A stretch of 64,000 bases of DNA from Inonotus obliquus (taxonomy: Eukaryota > Basidiomycota > Agaricomycetes > Hymenochaetales > Hymenochaetaceae), in assembly GCA_032164295.1 (NCBI GenBank), contig JAJHTX010000002.1, forward strand, positions 62,001 to 126,000, read 5' to 3'. The position numbers and the translations under genes were made by a program. Below, piece by piece: positions 24,068 to 37,378 of this stretch; position 1 is the first letter of the stretch, and the number at the start of each line of letters is the position of its first letter. The notes beneath the pieces were generated by a model. That model ran no database searches. It saw only the letters and a list, made by a program, of their open reading frames with translations, and was not told where the DNA came from.

Positions 24068-27000
24068 GTATTTCGCGTATGGTAGTCCAATATCTCTTGA
24101 TTTATTCTTCCGCGTGCTAGTATCCTTGTTCCTTTTCTGGCTCTTCTCCCAACATCGCTCTCAACGGGAAAGCTGAATGGTTTCGAAGTCAGTAATCGAT
24201 ACGATAGGATAATATCCGCGGCGATTGCGGCAGTGACAGTTCCGCAGCAGTGTGCCGGAATGTGGTTAAAGTTGACAATGAAACAAAAAAAACCTGTTTT
24301 CTAGAGCTCTGAGCTTGTCTGAACTTTCTTTGCGAGCACTCTTCGGTGGCGCGCCGTAATATTTCGATCTTTCGGAGTCTCGTATCCGCCCGAATCCATG
24401 GTAAGAGGTTCCCCGTGCGTACATGCACCAGAACGCGTGATTAAAAGGAAGCAGAGGGTTCGATGCATTGAATGGAGGCGTGTCCTGTGCCTGGCGGACC
24501 CGGCCCGTCGTCAACAGCTGGGTTATAGACTAGCGGTACTTGGTCTGGGAATACATGATTGTTTCGTCACAGTCCAGTGGATCTGGGACCAGTACCCGGC
24601 TTTCCAGCGTACATCCGCTGGAAAGTTTCTGATCTTCAACCGATCCAATGGGGGGAATACTTAATATGTGTGAGTGAGTACTAAGCTTCAGGGTTCTAGT
24701 GTTCGCTGTAAATTCCCATCCCCGACAGCAGTCTATTCGACTTTCGTCGTTAAGATGACCCTAGGTCTGTCATGCCGGAAAGGCGTTGCGAGGGTGGATT
24801 GATATCGACTCGCAGTAGGCATCATTAATCGAGTCTATACGTCTGCTATTGGAGGAAAAGGATTACTTCGTTCCTCGCAAGTCCGTATTGCCGTCATTCA
24901 ACCCAGCCCACCGTATCCTGGAATCTTCGCGGAAATGAGATAGTTTCTTGCGACAGATTGCGGACCCGTTATACTTTCGTCTCCAACACCAGGAATGTTC
25001 TTGTGTCACTCACGCGAAGCACAATGAGTCGCCCCCGGACCTTCGCGCTTCCCACAGGAAGATAACGCCACCGGAATTTCTATCATTGAACTGGTATTAT
25101 CATAATCCTTACAAATAATTGATACAACTTAAGGCTCTATGTTCATCCAGATATTTTTGTCCTATCACGGCCTCCGAGTGCCTCCGAGTCGATGCACCTG
25201 AAGCTCCCTAGAGTGTAAGAAATATCTCATCTACGTTAATCTCGAATAAATTATGCTACTGAGCGTAAATAATCACAAGCCATGATCTACACGAAACGAG
25301 AATAGTCATCCTTTGTGGACACAGATCGGCCATCCTCAGGCTAGGAGGCTAGATAGCGGGCTCGGCACTAAATCCGCAGCCAACCAGCCACTAATAGCTT
25401 CGAAACTGTACTGTTCATTGGTACTCCCACAGCATTCCAGGCACAGGGATTCGCGCGAGAACGTCGACACCATTTTGGGTATTTAGAGATGCGAGAACCT
25501 GGTATTTGTCACAGTCCAGAAGCCGAGTAAAGGACGAGGGAGGTTCATGAATCTGGAGGTTTAGATCGTGACAAGGCGATAAGCTTCCAGCGTAGTATGG
25601 TATTTATAGATGTATTGGGCAAGCAGTCAGGCCACAATGGATACACAAGACTTTTCTCATGCAAAGTGATTATAAAGCCGCGAAATCATATGATTTGGGG
25701 AGATATTGAGCGTTACTAGGCCGAGTGCTTTCGGTGACTTGTTGAATGATATTGCAAATGCAGAGAATGGAAGAAGTAGTGTGCAGCATGTCCGTTTTGC
25801 AAGAGTAACGAATGTCTCAACACGAAAATCGTCAACCTGATACACTACTGGGGGGGGCGCTTCGCACCTCAATCATTTGGATGAAGGTGTCGCTGTGCGT
25901 CGACTACAGAGGTAGAGGACGCAGGTACTCCCGCGCACCCGGAAAGCGTCCGAATAGCTCTGGATATGTGATTATATGCCTCACAATATAGTCAGGTACC
26001 GCTTTCCGGACTTTGGATGAGAAGATATTGGAGAAGTTCCGAACCTCCGATTAGATCGCTTTGACCGAGTCGAAATATCTGGAGTGTGGTCGTTTTGGTA
26101 TTCGACTGTCACACGACGAGCTACTCAATACGTAGAGACGCCTGAATCTACGGATTCTAGTGGCGTTTCCGCTAGTGGATATTTCAAAGGAAATAGAGAA
26201 TCAAGTTTTGCACTTGGCGGGAATCAAACTTCAAACGGAAATGCGAGGGGGTAAGGACGGGCTCTTCTCCAGATCTCGAAGGATCGTCGCCTGAAACTTT
26301 AGGAGGGCAGTTGCACGATGCTCGGAGAACCTAAATTGATATCGACAAGTCCGCTAATGACATGGAAAGGGCCCATCATTGGCTAAAACAAGAAAAGTAT
26401 GTGCTGCTCATCGTGCATGACGATGACGTCGACTCCGGCCAGAGTGAGCGACTCAGTTGCGAGAAAATAATGTATTCCAGTTTCTGAGTAGTTCAGTGAG
26501 TACGTTTGAACACAAGAAGCGACCTCAGTCACCGCGAAACGCGACGTGCAGCATCAAACACATGAAGTTTCGGGGCCGGCACGCAGAACGATGGTTAAAT
26601 AGAAGAGTACTGCCGAGAGTCCAGAGAGTTAGTGTGAGAGAATCTAGTACCCAGATGAGGGAAGCTCACCCGTTAGAAAGGAGGTCTCGTGGTTTAACAG
26701 ACAGGGCTACCTCCCTCCGTAATTTAGGAAGAGAGCACCAAGTGAATTCTTGTACCTGTAACCTGGGAGCTGTTGCAGGAACCAGAGAAGGCAGAAGCAT
26801 ATCTGGCGCGAAGGAGTATCGGATTTTCGAGATTACATTCACGGATAGAAAGTGCCGGATCGCAAATGGAATCCGGGACTAAAACGAGAGGGTGGTCTGA
26901 GATTCCGGGTCTGGAGGGATAAAAGGCTGTGAGAGTGCTGGGCGATGGAAAGAGTTAACCTCATGTTCTGGCTTCCTACTATACGTTTGCAAGAGAGCGA

Positions 27001-27331
27001 CGCGCAGGATGAATGCAACACTAGTATCGGACTCGGACGTGAAGTTGTAAATGTAGAAGGACCAGGACCTCTGGCTGCAGGACGACGGCGTGGGTACTAC
27101 TCACGTAATCCATCACGTCCTGGCCATCACGTGTACCAGCATCGCCCAGCTCCGTATGCCGTTCCCTGTAACTCTGTCTCGTCCTTGTCATTCGCCCCTC
27201 ACTTCCCAACTCTCCCGCCGCAAGCTGCTCGCAAACGTCTTTCAAAGTACGATTGTAACTCATACACATATAATCATCTGCAAGAACCTGCTCTTCCTCG
27301 TCTTGAGGAGCCCAAGTCTTGCATACGAAGA
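24068..27331. other. 3.3-kb stretch without a recognisable gene
   Basis: Many short frames on both strands, none with motifs. The 26457-26882 plus frame (141 codons) is basic, low in hydrophobic residues and probably chance. The frame at 26945-27331 runs into the start of the next regulator but has no support as an N-terminal extension. Confidence 0.4.
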
Positions 27332-30300
27332 ATGCCGGGGCCAGATCGGACGTCCGCAACTCCCGCGCCATCCACTCAAGATGAGAACAATGAGACGAAG
27401 CCTTCCGTACCCCCCAAAGAGAGACGCTTCAAGCTGAGCAGGTCAGTGCCCTATCTTTCTACGTATGCAGAATGTTATCTAATGTGGGGTCAATCTGGGG
27501 TCATTTGCGGGGTCGCATCATTCAGGGCGTGTGATCGATGTCGGTGAGTCTCCCTATTTTACCTCTGACGAGAAATCTGCTAACCTCTTTCACATCATCG
27601 GTCAGACGACGAAGAATCAAATGCGATGAGGGCCATCCGTGCCAGTCATGCATTGCTGCTAATTCCGCCTGTACCTTCGAGGAGCCGGGCAAGCGAACGC
27701 ACCCGAAATCAAAGTGAGTAATTTATTTTTGATGTATTTTCCTCGTGCTAATGCACATTCGAAGACGAGCAGCGACGCTTGAAGATCGAATGCATCACCT
27801 TGAGACGCTTATTCAATCCATTCCATTCAGCCTTTTGAATGCTCAGGCGACCTCCGGAGCTAGTCCCGTGAATCCACAGCTCCTTGGCTCAATGGATCCA
27901 ACCAGCGCTCACGCGAGTCTCGCTAGTGCAACTCATGCCTATCCAATGGGAGTTCCGCCTCCATCACTTTCACTCTTTCCGCTCATGAACCCTTCGACCC
28001 ATTTTCCTATCTCAAATGGGACGGTTACGGCCGTCCCTGCTCCTCAGGAGCCTGCTGCTCCGGCCGATGCAGTGCCGAAGACTACAATCGCCAGAACCGA
28101 CTCTGCGATGCCTCCCGGATACCTATATCTCGATGACGAGGGGTATACGCGATGGCAAGGCGAGTCATCTGGCTTGCCGCTGCTCGACTTCCTCGTTGAG
28201 CGTAAGCTTCCGTCCTCTTCGAATGCACACTCCGAGCCAAACACGAGCCCGGTCCGAGAAACCTGGTCGCGTAAGAGCGAACATGTTACAACCGGTCAGT
28301 GGTTTCCTGACCGGCAACCGCGGCAGAGCGGTTCTGCAGACCCTGAGTCGATGTGGAGATTGATCACAAGCATGATACCGCCGGAACTCATGGACAACCT
28401 CGTTCAGTGCTTCCTAAGCACTTCGTACTATCTGATGCCCTTCCTACATGTACCTACGTTCCTTTCGGACTATGGGAACCCCGCAAAATGGGGGGAGCCA
28501 GGATTTGCGAGCTTTATTGTGTCGTTATGTTGCCTCAGCTCACGCCATATCGATGACCCGCGTGTTCGTGCCGATCCTGCAGACGGTTTCAGCGCCGGTG
28601 GACACTGGTTTGAGTTATTCACGAAACTGCGAACGATGCCTATGGCAGACCGTCCAACGCTTTACACTGTTCAAAGCGTGTTTGTTGCAGCAGTCTATGC
28701 AATTGGACTTGGTCGTCTTTCCCGTGGGTTTTCTCTTCTTGCAGAGGCTTGTACACTATCCATCGATGCCGGACTACACCGCAGTAGCGAAGCGTACGAT
28801 TGCTTCGATCCGATAGAGGAACAAGTCAGGAGACGTACGTTCTGGTGTGTATATTTGTGGGATAAGCAAGGGGCCGCAGCGTTCGGACGACCTCCGGTTT
28901 TGAAACTGAAGGATTGTGACGCAAGGGAGCCTGCGGCGGTTGACGACGAGTATATCACTGCTGGAGCAGTCGGTCCGCAGCCGGAGGGTACAGAAAGCAG
29001 GTTAGGTGCATTCATCGCATGCCTGCGTACCACTGTGATCCTCGAGGCAGTAGTGGATGCACCCCCTCCACCTCAACCATCGTCTTCGCCATTCCTTCAG
29101 CGTGCATCTGCGCTACTAAATCACCGTAATATACAAAAAAGAGACTTGGAAGCAGAGGAACAGTTGTTGGACGACGTTCTACGCAGTCTCCCGCCATTCT
29201 GGTCACATACGGCTGAGACGATGGGAAGTGCAGATGTGCTTCGAGTGACGCAGGCGGAGCGAATACATTGCTTAGCACTTTTTGTGAGAATGTTGATTGC
29301 ACGCTCGCGGTTTAGCTGGCGTGTTGGAGAACGTGTCCGAGCTGCTCATGAAAGGAGTGGGGGAAATGCAGACACTAATGATGGTGAACAGACAGAGGCA
29401 GAGCGTATAGCCATGATGAGTTGCCATACATGCGCTGTGGAGCTGGTCCATGCTCATACGCAGATGGCGAAGAAAGGCCTGATGACTTATTGTAAGTACT
29501 TCAATTTTCAGGATTTGGATTGTGATGAATCCATACTGAAGTTCTTCTTAGATGGTGTGCATGTTATCCATCAACTCACGCAGGCGGGTCGGTCGTTAAT
29601 TGCCGTCTTACTAAATTGCACTACCGCGGACCTGCAGCCCCTGGTACCTGCGTCTCTTGAAGCTCTGCGTGCATGCGTAGGCCTCCTTAGGAGGTTTAGT
29701 GGTCGTTATGTCTGTGGGCTAAGAAGTGGCGAGCTTATCGAGGAGTTTTGTCGTTGTACGTCCTTCACAACGTTTCCTCGTCTCGAGTCAACTAAGTTTT
29801 TCACCATAAAGTGACACGTATCCCATTGGACGCTACCGAACCGCAACCTTTATCGACCTCTAAACTATCTCAATCACGTCCACCGTGGATTCGGCCCGTT
29901 CGTAAGAAGGCTCGAGGTAGCAGTCAGAATCGTGGGATCGCGTCAGGGGAATCGGACAACTCCAGGCATGGAAGTCCAGCGGATGATGTGACGAGTCCTG
30001 CAGCATCTACACTCAGTCCCGTAAGCCCGCATAGTGCGTTAGGGCCTAGTAATGGAGGATTCCAGCTCCTATCAAGATCATCGCCAACCCCTGGACCTGG
30101 GTCGTACAGCAATGGGGGACAGAGCTCACGTAGTGAAAGCCTACTTGCAGATTTACGCGGGGGTAGTGATGGAGGTGCATTGGGGCTGGGTCTCAATGCA
30201 GGTCTCAGTCCAAAAGACTTAAATTCTTTGGGTTCCCTTGGCGATTCTAGCATCGATAATATGAACTCGTTGAACCCAATGAGCCCAATCGACGGCATGA

Positions 30301-30494
30301 ATGGTGGCGTGAATGGTATGGATGGTATGGGTAACATGGAAATGTCGAGCGCGGCGCTGATGACACTCCTCAACGACGGATCTTTTGACATGGCTACGCT
30401 ATTCAGCAACGATTTCGAAGTGAACGCTGCAACACCCGTATCATCCAGCGGAGATCCGGTCTGTGCGATGACAGGCATTGTGGCGTCACCGTAG
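27332..30494 (+). CDS. Zn(II)2Cys6 transcription factor, large, XlnR-like in layout
   Basis: Six exons close in frame to 949 residues: 27332-27441, 27526-27543 (18 nt), 27606-27713, 27765-29491, 29552-29755 and 29812-30494. The zinc cluster reads ACDRCR, RRRIKCDEGHPCQSC, IAANSACTFEE and is followed by a basic linker (GKRTHPKSK) and the coil LEDRMHHLETLIQ. The middle homology region spans roughly residues 280-500, with PFLHVPTFLSDYGN, a YAIGLGRLSRGFSLLAEAC block and QVRRRTFWCVYLWDKQGAAA. The C-terminal about 230 residues are Ser/Gly/Met/Asn-rich (PMSPIDGMNGG, NGMDGMGNMEMS), a typical activation region. Related basidiomycete proteins are often named xylanolytic activators; that name is by resemblance only. 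The first ATG before the zinc cluster that splices correctly was taken as start; the frame is open further upstream. The 60-nt intron at 29492-29551 keeps the frame open. Confidence 0.9.
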
Positions 30495-30945
30495 ACTCAC
30501 TATTGGTTGTTGGGACGTAGTTTCTACCACCCGTTTTGTCCTGCACTTCCCTATTCTCGTCTTCGTCTTCTTGATTTACTTTCTGATGACGTTCAAGTAG
30601 TTTCAGCTTGGTCCGTTCTGATCCTTTGCCAATTCTTGAAGTCCAAAATCCGAAGGAATATTTACTGTGTTTTGTTTATATCGCATTTATTCACACTGAC
30701 TCAGTGCTTTGCGTGTATAACAGATAGTATTAATGTACCTATATTCCAGAATCGAAGATTGACTCAGATCACCTCACTGCAGTTTCGCATTCGCATCTCA
30801 ACACAGGTTGCATTTACATGTAAAGTAGTACCCATTCGCGACGTTGCATAGCGCAGGTATAAAATACAAACATCACTACTTCTTTCTTGGCACAGGCCAA
30901 ACCATTCGATGCGACACCAAATAGACTGCATTAGAAAGCTAGGTA
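30495..30945. other. 3' intergenic spacer between convergent genes
   Basis: About 450 bp between the stop of the Zn2Cys6 factor and the stop of the NAP1 gene. AT-rich, with no motif in its short frames. Confidence 0.5.
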
Positions 30946-32331
30946 TCACGCCTCGTCCTCATCCTCGTCCTCATAGAACCGTTTTTTATAGGACCAAGCA
31001 TCCACCTCGCCATCCTCCCATTCCAACGCCTTTCCCGTAAAGTAGTCAACCGCATATGGAATGATCTATAAGGCAATTACAACCCCGGAGACCCTTTAAT
31101 GAACGGAATGAACGGAATTATGATGCAGAACGTACACTGTCCTTGAATTCATCACCGAGGTGGAAGTCGATTCCTAGAGCACCTTCTAGCGCGCTAAGCT
31201 CCTCGTCGTCCAGCTCGTTCTCGATCGCATCGTCTGACGGAGGTTGGGGTGGCGAGAAGAAATGGAAGAACGAATCTACGTCGACCGTCCGCTCGATTAC
31301 TCGTACACGATTCGTTTCTATAACGGCATATCAACAAGAACGAACGCATCAAAAAAACCTTGCGTACTCTTCGAGCGTTGGTTCTTCGTCTGAACCTCCT
31401 TTGTGAAATCCATATCCTCCTTCCAGCGAATCTGCGTCCCAATCGCACGCTCATACACATAGTCTCCTGCCCAGTCGATATCTGTCTTGTACAGATAGGT
31501 CTTCTCAAGAACATCATTCTCGAAATAATCATTCGGCGAGAAGCAGAACGTTAGTTTGTAACCCTTTCGGTTTTCCTCACTAGGTTGCTCCTCAGCAGCA
31601 CCTTCCCTCGACGTTCCAGGAAGATATGAGATCTGGATATCTGTAAGGTGCTTCAGGACGTCCCAATCTTGTTGATAGATTTGTGAACGGACGTCCAGAT
31701 TCTGCCGCATGACGGATGGCCAAAAGTTGGGTATCGAATTGCTTTCCGGTTCGCCCTCGACTTTCGGTGGGGGTATGAAGTCCTCGAAATCCTCCTTCGC
31801 TAGTTTCTCCCCCGAGGCAATCTCCTCCAGGGTAGGAGCAACAGAGCCAGAGGCAATATTTGCACGTCGCTCGTAGAGTGGCTTCAAGCGCTCAAAGTAC
31901 TCAAGACAAGATGGAGTTAGATGATTTAAGCAGGAAGAGAGTGAGTATATGCGACGAATTACCTTCATTTCCAACTCCCAAAGCTCTTGCTTCATCTCCT
32001 TCTGCAGCCCCTCATACTTGCTCTGAATAGCATGTAATGCAGCAAGCGACCGTTTCTGCTCCACTGGCAAGCCCTCAATATACCCTGAGGTCTGTCCAAT
32101 CAACCCTTGCAACCTCTTCTGGACTAGTTCCGAGAGTGCCGAGCGAGCTGCACCACTCTGTAAGACAGACGCGATCTCCTTTGCTTCCGCTCCGCCCTCC
32201 TCCTCTTCGTCTTCCGCGATGGCAGGCACCGTTGGTCGCGCGAGTCCAGACGAAATGGGCGCTTGGGTTAAGGGTGTATTCTGAGGAGTCGGTGCTGTGA
32301 GATTGCCTTGCCTCTTCATTGGCATATCCAT
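30946..32331 (-). CDS. NAP1: Nucleosome assembly protein NAP1
   Basis: Four exons, 32331-31963, 31899-31368, 31317-31136 and 31065-30946, close to 400 residues. NAP-family landmarks are a long dimerisation helix (RSLAALHAIQSKYEGLQKEM), KYFERLKPLYERRANI, IPNFWPSVMRQN, and LTFCFSPNDYFENDVLEKTY in the earmuff core. Later come IDWAGDYVYE, the FFHFFSPPQPPSDD block, IIPYAVDYFTGKALEWEDG, and an acidic tail (YEDEDEDEA). NAP1 is a histone H2A-H2B and H3-H4 chaperone that shuttles between cytoplasm and nucleus and also acts in mitosis. The start is taken at MDMPMKRQ. The frame is open 37 codons further upstream, but that extension is hydrophobic and unlike the family. It is convergent with the regulator at 27332-30494. 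Confidence 0.95.
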
Positions 32332-34863
32332 CTCTGGCGCTTGGGAGTTGCTCGTAGACTGTCGACTCGAGTAAGAAAGATCGAAGAAATCAAAAAAGAT
32401 CAAGGTAAAAAAAGTATGGTTATGGGGCACGATATTCATCATATTAGGTAATCACGTCGATCCCAGTACTAATTGCGGAAAGCCACTTCTTTCAATAAAT
32501 GTGCCAAACAATTCGACCAAGGAAATGATGTGGGTGGCGAGGCATTGCTGATACTTGAGGAATAAACCGAAAAGAGAAATGGTTAGTTTTGATGGATGGA
32601 ATAAATTTGGCTTGGGAGGTAAACTTTAGATCATATTATATTGTTTATCGTACTGAAATAAAATGACTCCCGAAGGACAGCAAAAATCAAGCGTTATACA
32701 AGAGTGTGCAATCAAGAGAAGATTATATGTTACTCAAGCTGCGTGTGAAAGAGACCTGATACCCGCACGAGCATCTTTGAATTGGGCGGAACATTCAATT
32801 ATCGCAGAGAACTTAAGAAACATACGCGGCCTCATTCCGACAATCAGGAAGACGGAAAGTTTATTGATCGTCACGAAGCAGAGGACTGGTCATGTTGATA
32901 AAATATGATGAAAATACAAACCCGGAGGCGCTGAAGACATTGATCCGTGATGACATTGTGGGATTCCTGCGCGGCTGGAACTCTGCAGTGTCTGGGCTGG
33001 CTAAGGTATCCAGAGATCGGAAGCAGGTTCTTCGTACGCGAGAGATGTGGAGGGGACGCATCGGTCACCATGGGAAGCAAGATACTGTGCAGACATGAAC
33101 GTGATTTAGGGATAGAGCCTCGTGAGAGTGGTCTTGGAGTGTCACAAGACGGTTGGTCAGATACATCTCCATAATCATAATCGTGTAGAGGTGCGACTTA
33201 GGGGCATGAGGAGAAGATCCAATCAATGCTTCTCGATTTCGTCAAGTATATGCACCGGCCATCTCGGGCGCTCGCATCACGATCAAGAGCACAATCTAGG
33301 TCTCGTGGGAGCTGAGAATGATAAGATCTACATGAATAAGACGGGTCAACAGAGATTAGACAAAACCATTTTGCAATGTCCAAGACAGAGGCCTTTCAGC
33401 TCAGGTAATTCCCGGATGATCAGTATTTTGTGGTAGAACAGCTTCAGGAGGCATCCAGGCCGTACAGACCGTTCCATGCAGTAAAGGAACGAGGATAAGA
33501 TAGGAGATGCGCGAAGCTTCAGAGGCGTTCGTGGTGGGAAAGATCGCTTAAAGGAAGACAACGTACCGACTTCCCTGAGCTTGCAGTGACAATAAAACTT
33601 ACAATTAGAGAGACTTGTCGACGTTTGAACTAGTTTCCTAGGCAAAGGCAGATACTTCACGCAGGCGGGGAAATCTGTAGCTTGAAGTCACGCTAAAGCA
33701 AATCGCAGCTGAGTTTAAAATGACTGTATAGGAAGAAGACTAGCAGCCACGTCGACAAGATAGGAGGGGAAAGAATGTGATGGAGACCTTCAGATGGATT
33801 AGAGGTAGTTACCTCGAGGTCAGGGATGGATAAAGTGCTGGGAAAGGAGACGAGGCGTGATAGGAAATATGTCATGCTTCTCCGAGGGTGCCGCCGCTTT
33901 GCTGCTCAGACCCAAGGAGATAACACATCGAATCGAAATAGGAGGACGGGGATGCGATGGCGCTGCTGCGGGGCGAACCTTGTCTGTCGGAGAAATCATG
34001 ACCGGAGAGCAAATCAGAACCGTGAGAGAGATGACATGTGACCTCGGATAATGCCGGAAGAATGATAATAGACAATGGAGTGGTTTGATGGCTGTTTGGC
34101 TCTATCCCCCCACCAGATGTTCTGAGCTCTCGACGTGCTCTCCCTCCCTCCCTTCGCATCCCTCTCTCCCGCCCAACCCTCAGCCGTAACAAGGATACCG
34201 CCTGGAGTACGTCCCCTTATTTCTCCTATTTTTCCGTATTTTTACCTTTGCTTATCGCCCGCTTCCTTGTTTTTCTCTTTGCCATCAACAACGACGACGA
34301 CGTCCGTCCTGACACTTACGATGCCTCAAACGAGCAGATCTCGCGACCCTTGCCGGCTTCTTGCAATCCGCTCTCGCATTTCCCGCTTCAACTGACTGAA
34401 CAGCCCTACACCTCGCCTACCGATTAGTCAGTTCGCTTGAGATTACTCGCGACTGATCTTAACTCCCGATCACCTGCCATCAAAGCCTGACCAGCTGCCT
34501 ATAGCACGTCGACGAGACTCGCGCACACGCATAGAACATATCCCGGATTCCGCTGAGAAATCGCGTGTCCACATCTTGAACCTCTGGCATCACCAATTCC
34601 CATTTTACGACATCTGCCATCTCCGAATTATTCTACCTCGCCTTGACCAGGTTACGCTGAGGAATCGCGAACCTGACTGTACTCGCTCATACCAACACGC
34701 ATATCCAACTGTAACCCCTACCTTACACATACCTCGACCTTTCTCCCGGTCTCCGACTACTCCACTCGGGATTTTTTTTCTCGACTTTATCAAAGCAATT
34801 AGCACCGACTGTAACCGACACAACTCCCCGCCCCGACATACGAAAGATTGAAGTTGAGAAAAG
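32332..34863. other. 2.5-kb intergenic region with pyrimidine-rich promoter side
   Basis: Divergent promoters of NAP1 and the bHLH gene should lie here. From about 34130 to 34300 the plus strand is strongly pyrimidine-rich (ctccctccctccc, ctctctcccgccc), as is common just upstream of fungal start sites. The 32.6-34.1 kb part has only short, motif-free frames. Confidence 0.5.
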
Positions 34864-36380
34864 ATGGCAGTTCCGGAAGCAAACAGTCCTTCGTCTACGA
34901 CCGGCTCCACCGCCGGATCACCTCCTCCGTCACACCCGCCAGCGACCCCGCTTTCTCCTAATTCGGCAGGATTACCCACACCAACCGAGGGTGACAACGT
35001 TGTAAGTTCTTTTGACATGTCGGCAACTTAACTCCGGACATTTAACTGTCACCGTCACTGACTTGTCATCATATTTAGAACACCGCAACTACAACAGCAA
35101 ATAACAACAACACATCTGGCAAGCGAAAGCCAAACAGACGTGCAAATACAGCTGAGCGTCGCGCAACGCACAATGCAGTAGAGAGAGCTCGTCGGGAGAC
35201 CCTCAACAGTCGTTTCTTGGTATGTTTCTCTCCCCTTCGTCCTCCTCGACTCATTTCTCACTTCATTCTCTTTCAGGATCTTGCTGCTCTCCTACCCAAT
35301 CTCGCGACAGTTAGACGCCCATCAAAGTCTGCGATCGTCAACTCTAGTATTGCACTTATCCATCAGTCACGTCGCACCCGTCTTCTCGCAGCACGTGAAC
35401 TTCGTCTCATCCGTGCCGAGTCCGATGCCCTCCGTCGCGAACTCAATGAATGGCGTGCTCGCGCTGGTCTTCCCCGTGTCGAAGAGCCTGCCCGCTCTCC
35501 AGAATTTTTGAACTTGATCAGCCCCCAGGATATTGAAGGTGCAGGAGGTGTCGGTGGTTGGGATGGAGAGCGCCTTGGCGAGATGGGCGAAGAGGAGCGC
35601 AGAGCGTATGAGCTGGCGTTGCAAGGAAGTGAGGATGATGTTATCGAAGATGGTGATGACGACTTTGTCCGCATGAACCCATCTTTCAAGGGGCCCGCCT
35701 CTGCGCCAGTCGCGAACCATGCTGCAAGCCAGATTAATCAGCTGAATATTCAACAGCAGCTGGGCTTCCCGCGCGGCATTTCTTTCGATGGCATGCCTTC
35801 GCATCCCGCGCTTTCTGCCGGCGTGAATACGATGTACGAGCCCAACGGCTTACCGCACGGCGTTTCTCACTCCCTCCCCGTACATCCGGACTTTGCGATG
35901 CAGGCACAACAGATCGCCCAAGACAAGCTTGCGAATTGGGGTGCACCGGGTCAAAATCAGAGCCAAATGGGCCTGTTCCTCGGACAACAGAGCCATCAAC
36001 AGCAATGGGTCCAGCAGCTTGCCGCTGCCGGCGCGGGTAGTTTTACGCCGCCTGTGAGCGCAGGTGGAGCGACTTCGCCGATGGGTGGGAACGCATTCTT
36101 CCTGCAGCAGCAGCAGGCAGCGGCACAGCAGCATATGTATGCCAGTCCGGAACTGGATGATGCGAGTTCTGTCGGCAGTGTGGATGGTATTGCGAACGGC
36201 AGGAGCTCAGGCGGTAGCCCGGTTTCGTTTGACGCAAATACTGGTGCTGCATTTGGACGCAAGCCCAGCTTGTCCATCAGTCTGCCTAGTGGTACATGGA
36301 ACACTTCAGCACCTCCTCAGCCTACAGCTATTTCTGTTGGTGGAGGAGGGGGACGTCATTACAGCGCACTGATGTTCTAA
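34864..36380 (+). CDS. bHLH transcription factor
   Basis: Three exons, 34864-35001, 35079-35219 and 35277-36380, close to 460 residues. Residues about 65-120 form the basic helix-loop-helix. The basic region NTAERRATHNAVERARRE has His, Glu and Arg at the E-box-contacting positions, helix 1 is TLNSRFLDLAALLP, the loop contains RRPSKSAIV, and helix 2 is SSIALIHQSRRTRLLAA. The HLH leads into a charged helix (RELRLIRAESDALRRELNEW) that may extend the dimer coil. The rest is low-complexity, with an acidic patch (GSEDDVIEDGDDDF) and Gln-rich runs (QQSHQQQWVQQL, LQQQQAAAQQ) that look like activation regions. It should bind CANNTG E-boxes in the nucleus. Two introns fall within or just before the bHLH. 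The target pathway is unknown. Confidence 0.92.
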
Positions 36381-36764
36381 AGTGTTGCCTGGCCACCGCT
36401 GGTTTGTTTATTTATACCTGCCTATGCTGAGCTCGTTTGCGTTGCCTGAGATTCTTGCTCACCACTTCATATTTTGTCTGTTTTTTTGACCTGTGTAATG
36501 TGATGTTATTGTAACTATTGTGCTGTTGGTATGTGCCCGCCATTGCCGCTGGATGTTTTCTTTTAACTGTCGTTTACTATTCACCTCGATATGAGGACCT
36601 GAAGGCGCTCGTTTGCATTCCAATTTTTCCTGTTTTATTTTCGGTGGCGATAACGATATTCTGTTTATTTCCGGACTGTATTCTGTGGGCCATTATCTAG
36701 CACTAAAAGTCGAATTGATGTTTTGGGGAATATACAGTAATTGTATGAGTTGAAAACTACCAGA
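36381..36764. other. 3' flank of the bHLH gene
   Basis: T-rich sequence following the bHLH stop, consistent with a 3' UTR. No separate gene seen. Confidence 0.45.
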
Positions 36765-37378
36765 AGTAGGTAGGTTGTTTCCGAGTACACGCTGACGTGT
36801 ATCATGACGACAGCGATGTCATCCTGGAATAGATCATTAATAAAATATGTTGGCAGCTGCTTTGCTCCCGTGATGTCCATAGTTCCCTCCTTTCGTTCGT
36901 AGTGCGATAGACCCTCCTTCAGTAGTAATCAGCCCTACTTTTGCATTCGGTGCAAATACATTCGATTTGCGTCTACAACAGTATTAGAATATTATAAGAG
37001 AGATTAATGTAGACTTACAGGTGATGAACTAGAAAGACAGGCGCAATAGCCACAGTCTTGTACATCTCCACTTCATCCAAAAAATTAGGTTCATCCAATC
37101 ATTAATCCCCTTACTCTCTCCTTCTCAAAATCAACTCACCCACCTCAGCCTTGAACACACCAGCATTAATCACCACCAAATCAACTTTCCTCCCTTTCAC
37201 ACTCTTAACAATCACATCCCCTGCATTCTCATCTCCAACATCCACACCATCAATGATAGTGACGCCTTTTGGGAAGTGGTCAGGAGATTGAGGAGTTGAG
37301 CGTACTGTTGCAAAGACAGAAGAGCCGTGTGTATGAAGAGTACGGACGAGTTCGAGGCCAAACCCGCGATGTAGAGGG
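36765..37378 (-). pseudogene. Short-chain dehydrogenase/reductase relic, 5'-truncated and frameshifted
   Basis: Read on the minus strand from 37378, pieces of a classical SDR appear in order: RGFGLELVRTLHTHGSSVFA (the end of the Gly-rich cofactor turn), DLVVINAGVF (the NAG motif, 37.15 kb), MYKTVAIAPVFLVHHL (37.05 kb), GGNYGHHGSKAAAN (the YxxxK active site as Tyr-Gly-His-His-Gly-Ser-Lys, 36.87 kb), and DDIAVVMIH (36.80 kb). The start of the Rossmann fold (TGAS-type) is absent. The join from the NAG block to the next block has no acceptor in frame, and after the active site the frame runs into stops before DDIAVV. The gene therefore looks dead. Its broken 5' side lies only about 150 bp from the terminus of the 4.3-kb inverted-repeat element. 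Confidence 0.7.

Noticed and set aside
29924..30478. 184-codon minus-strand frame
   Set aside because: It is the antisense shadow of the low-complexity C terminus of the Zn2Cys6 gene.
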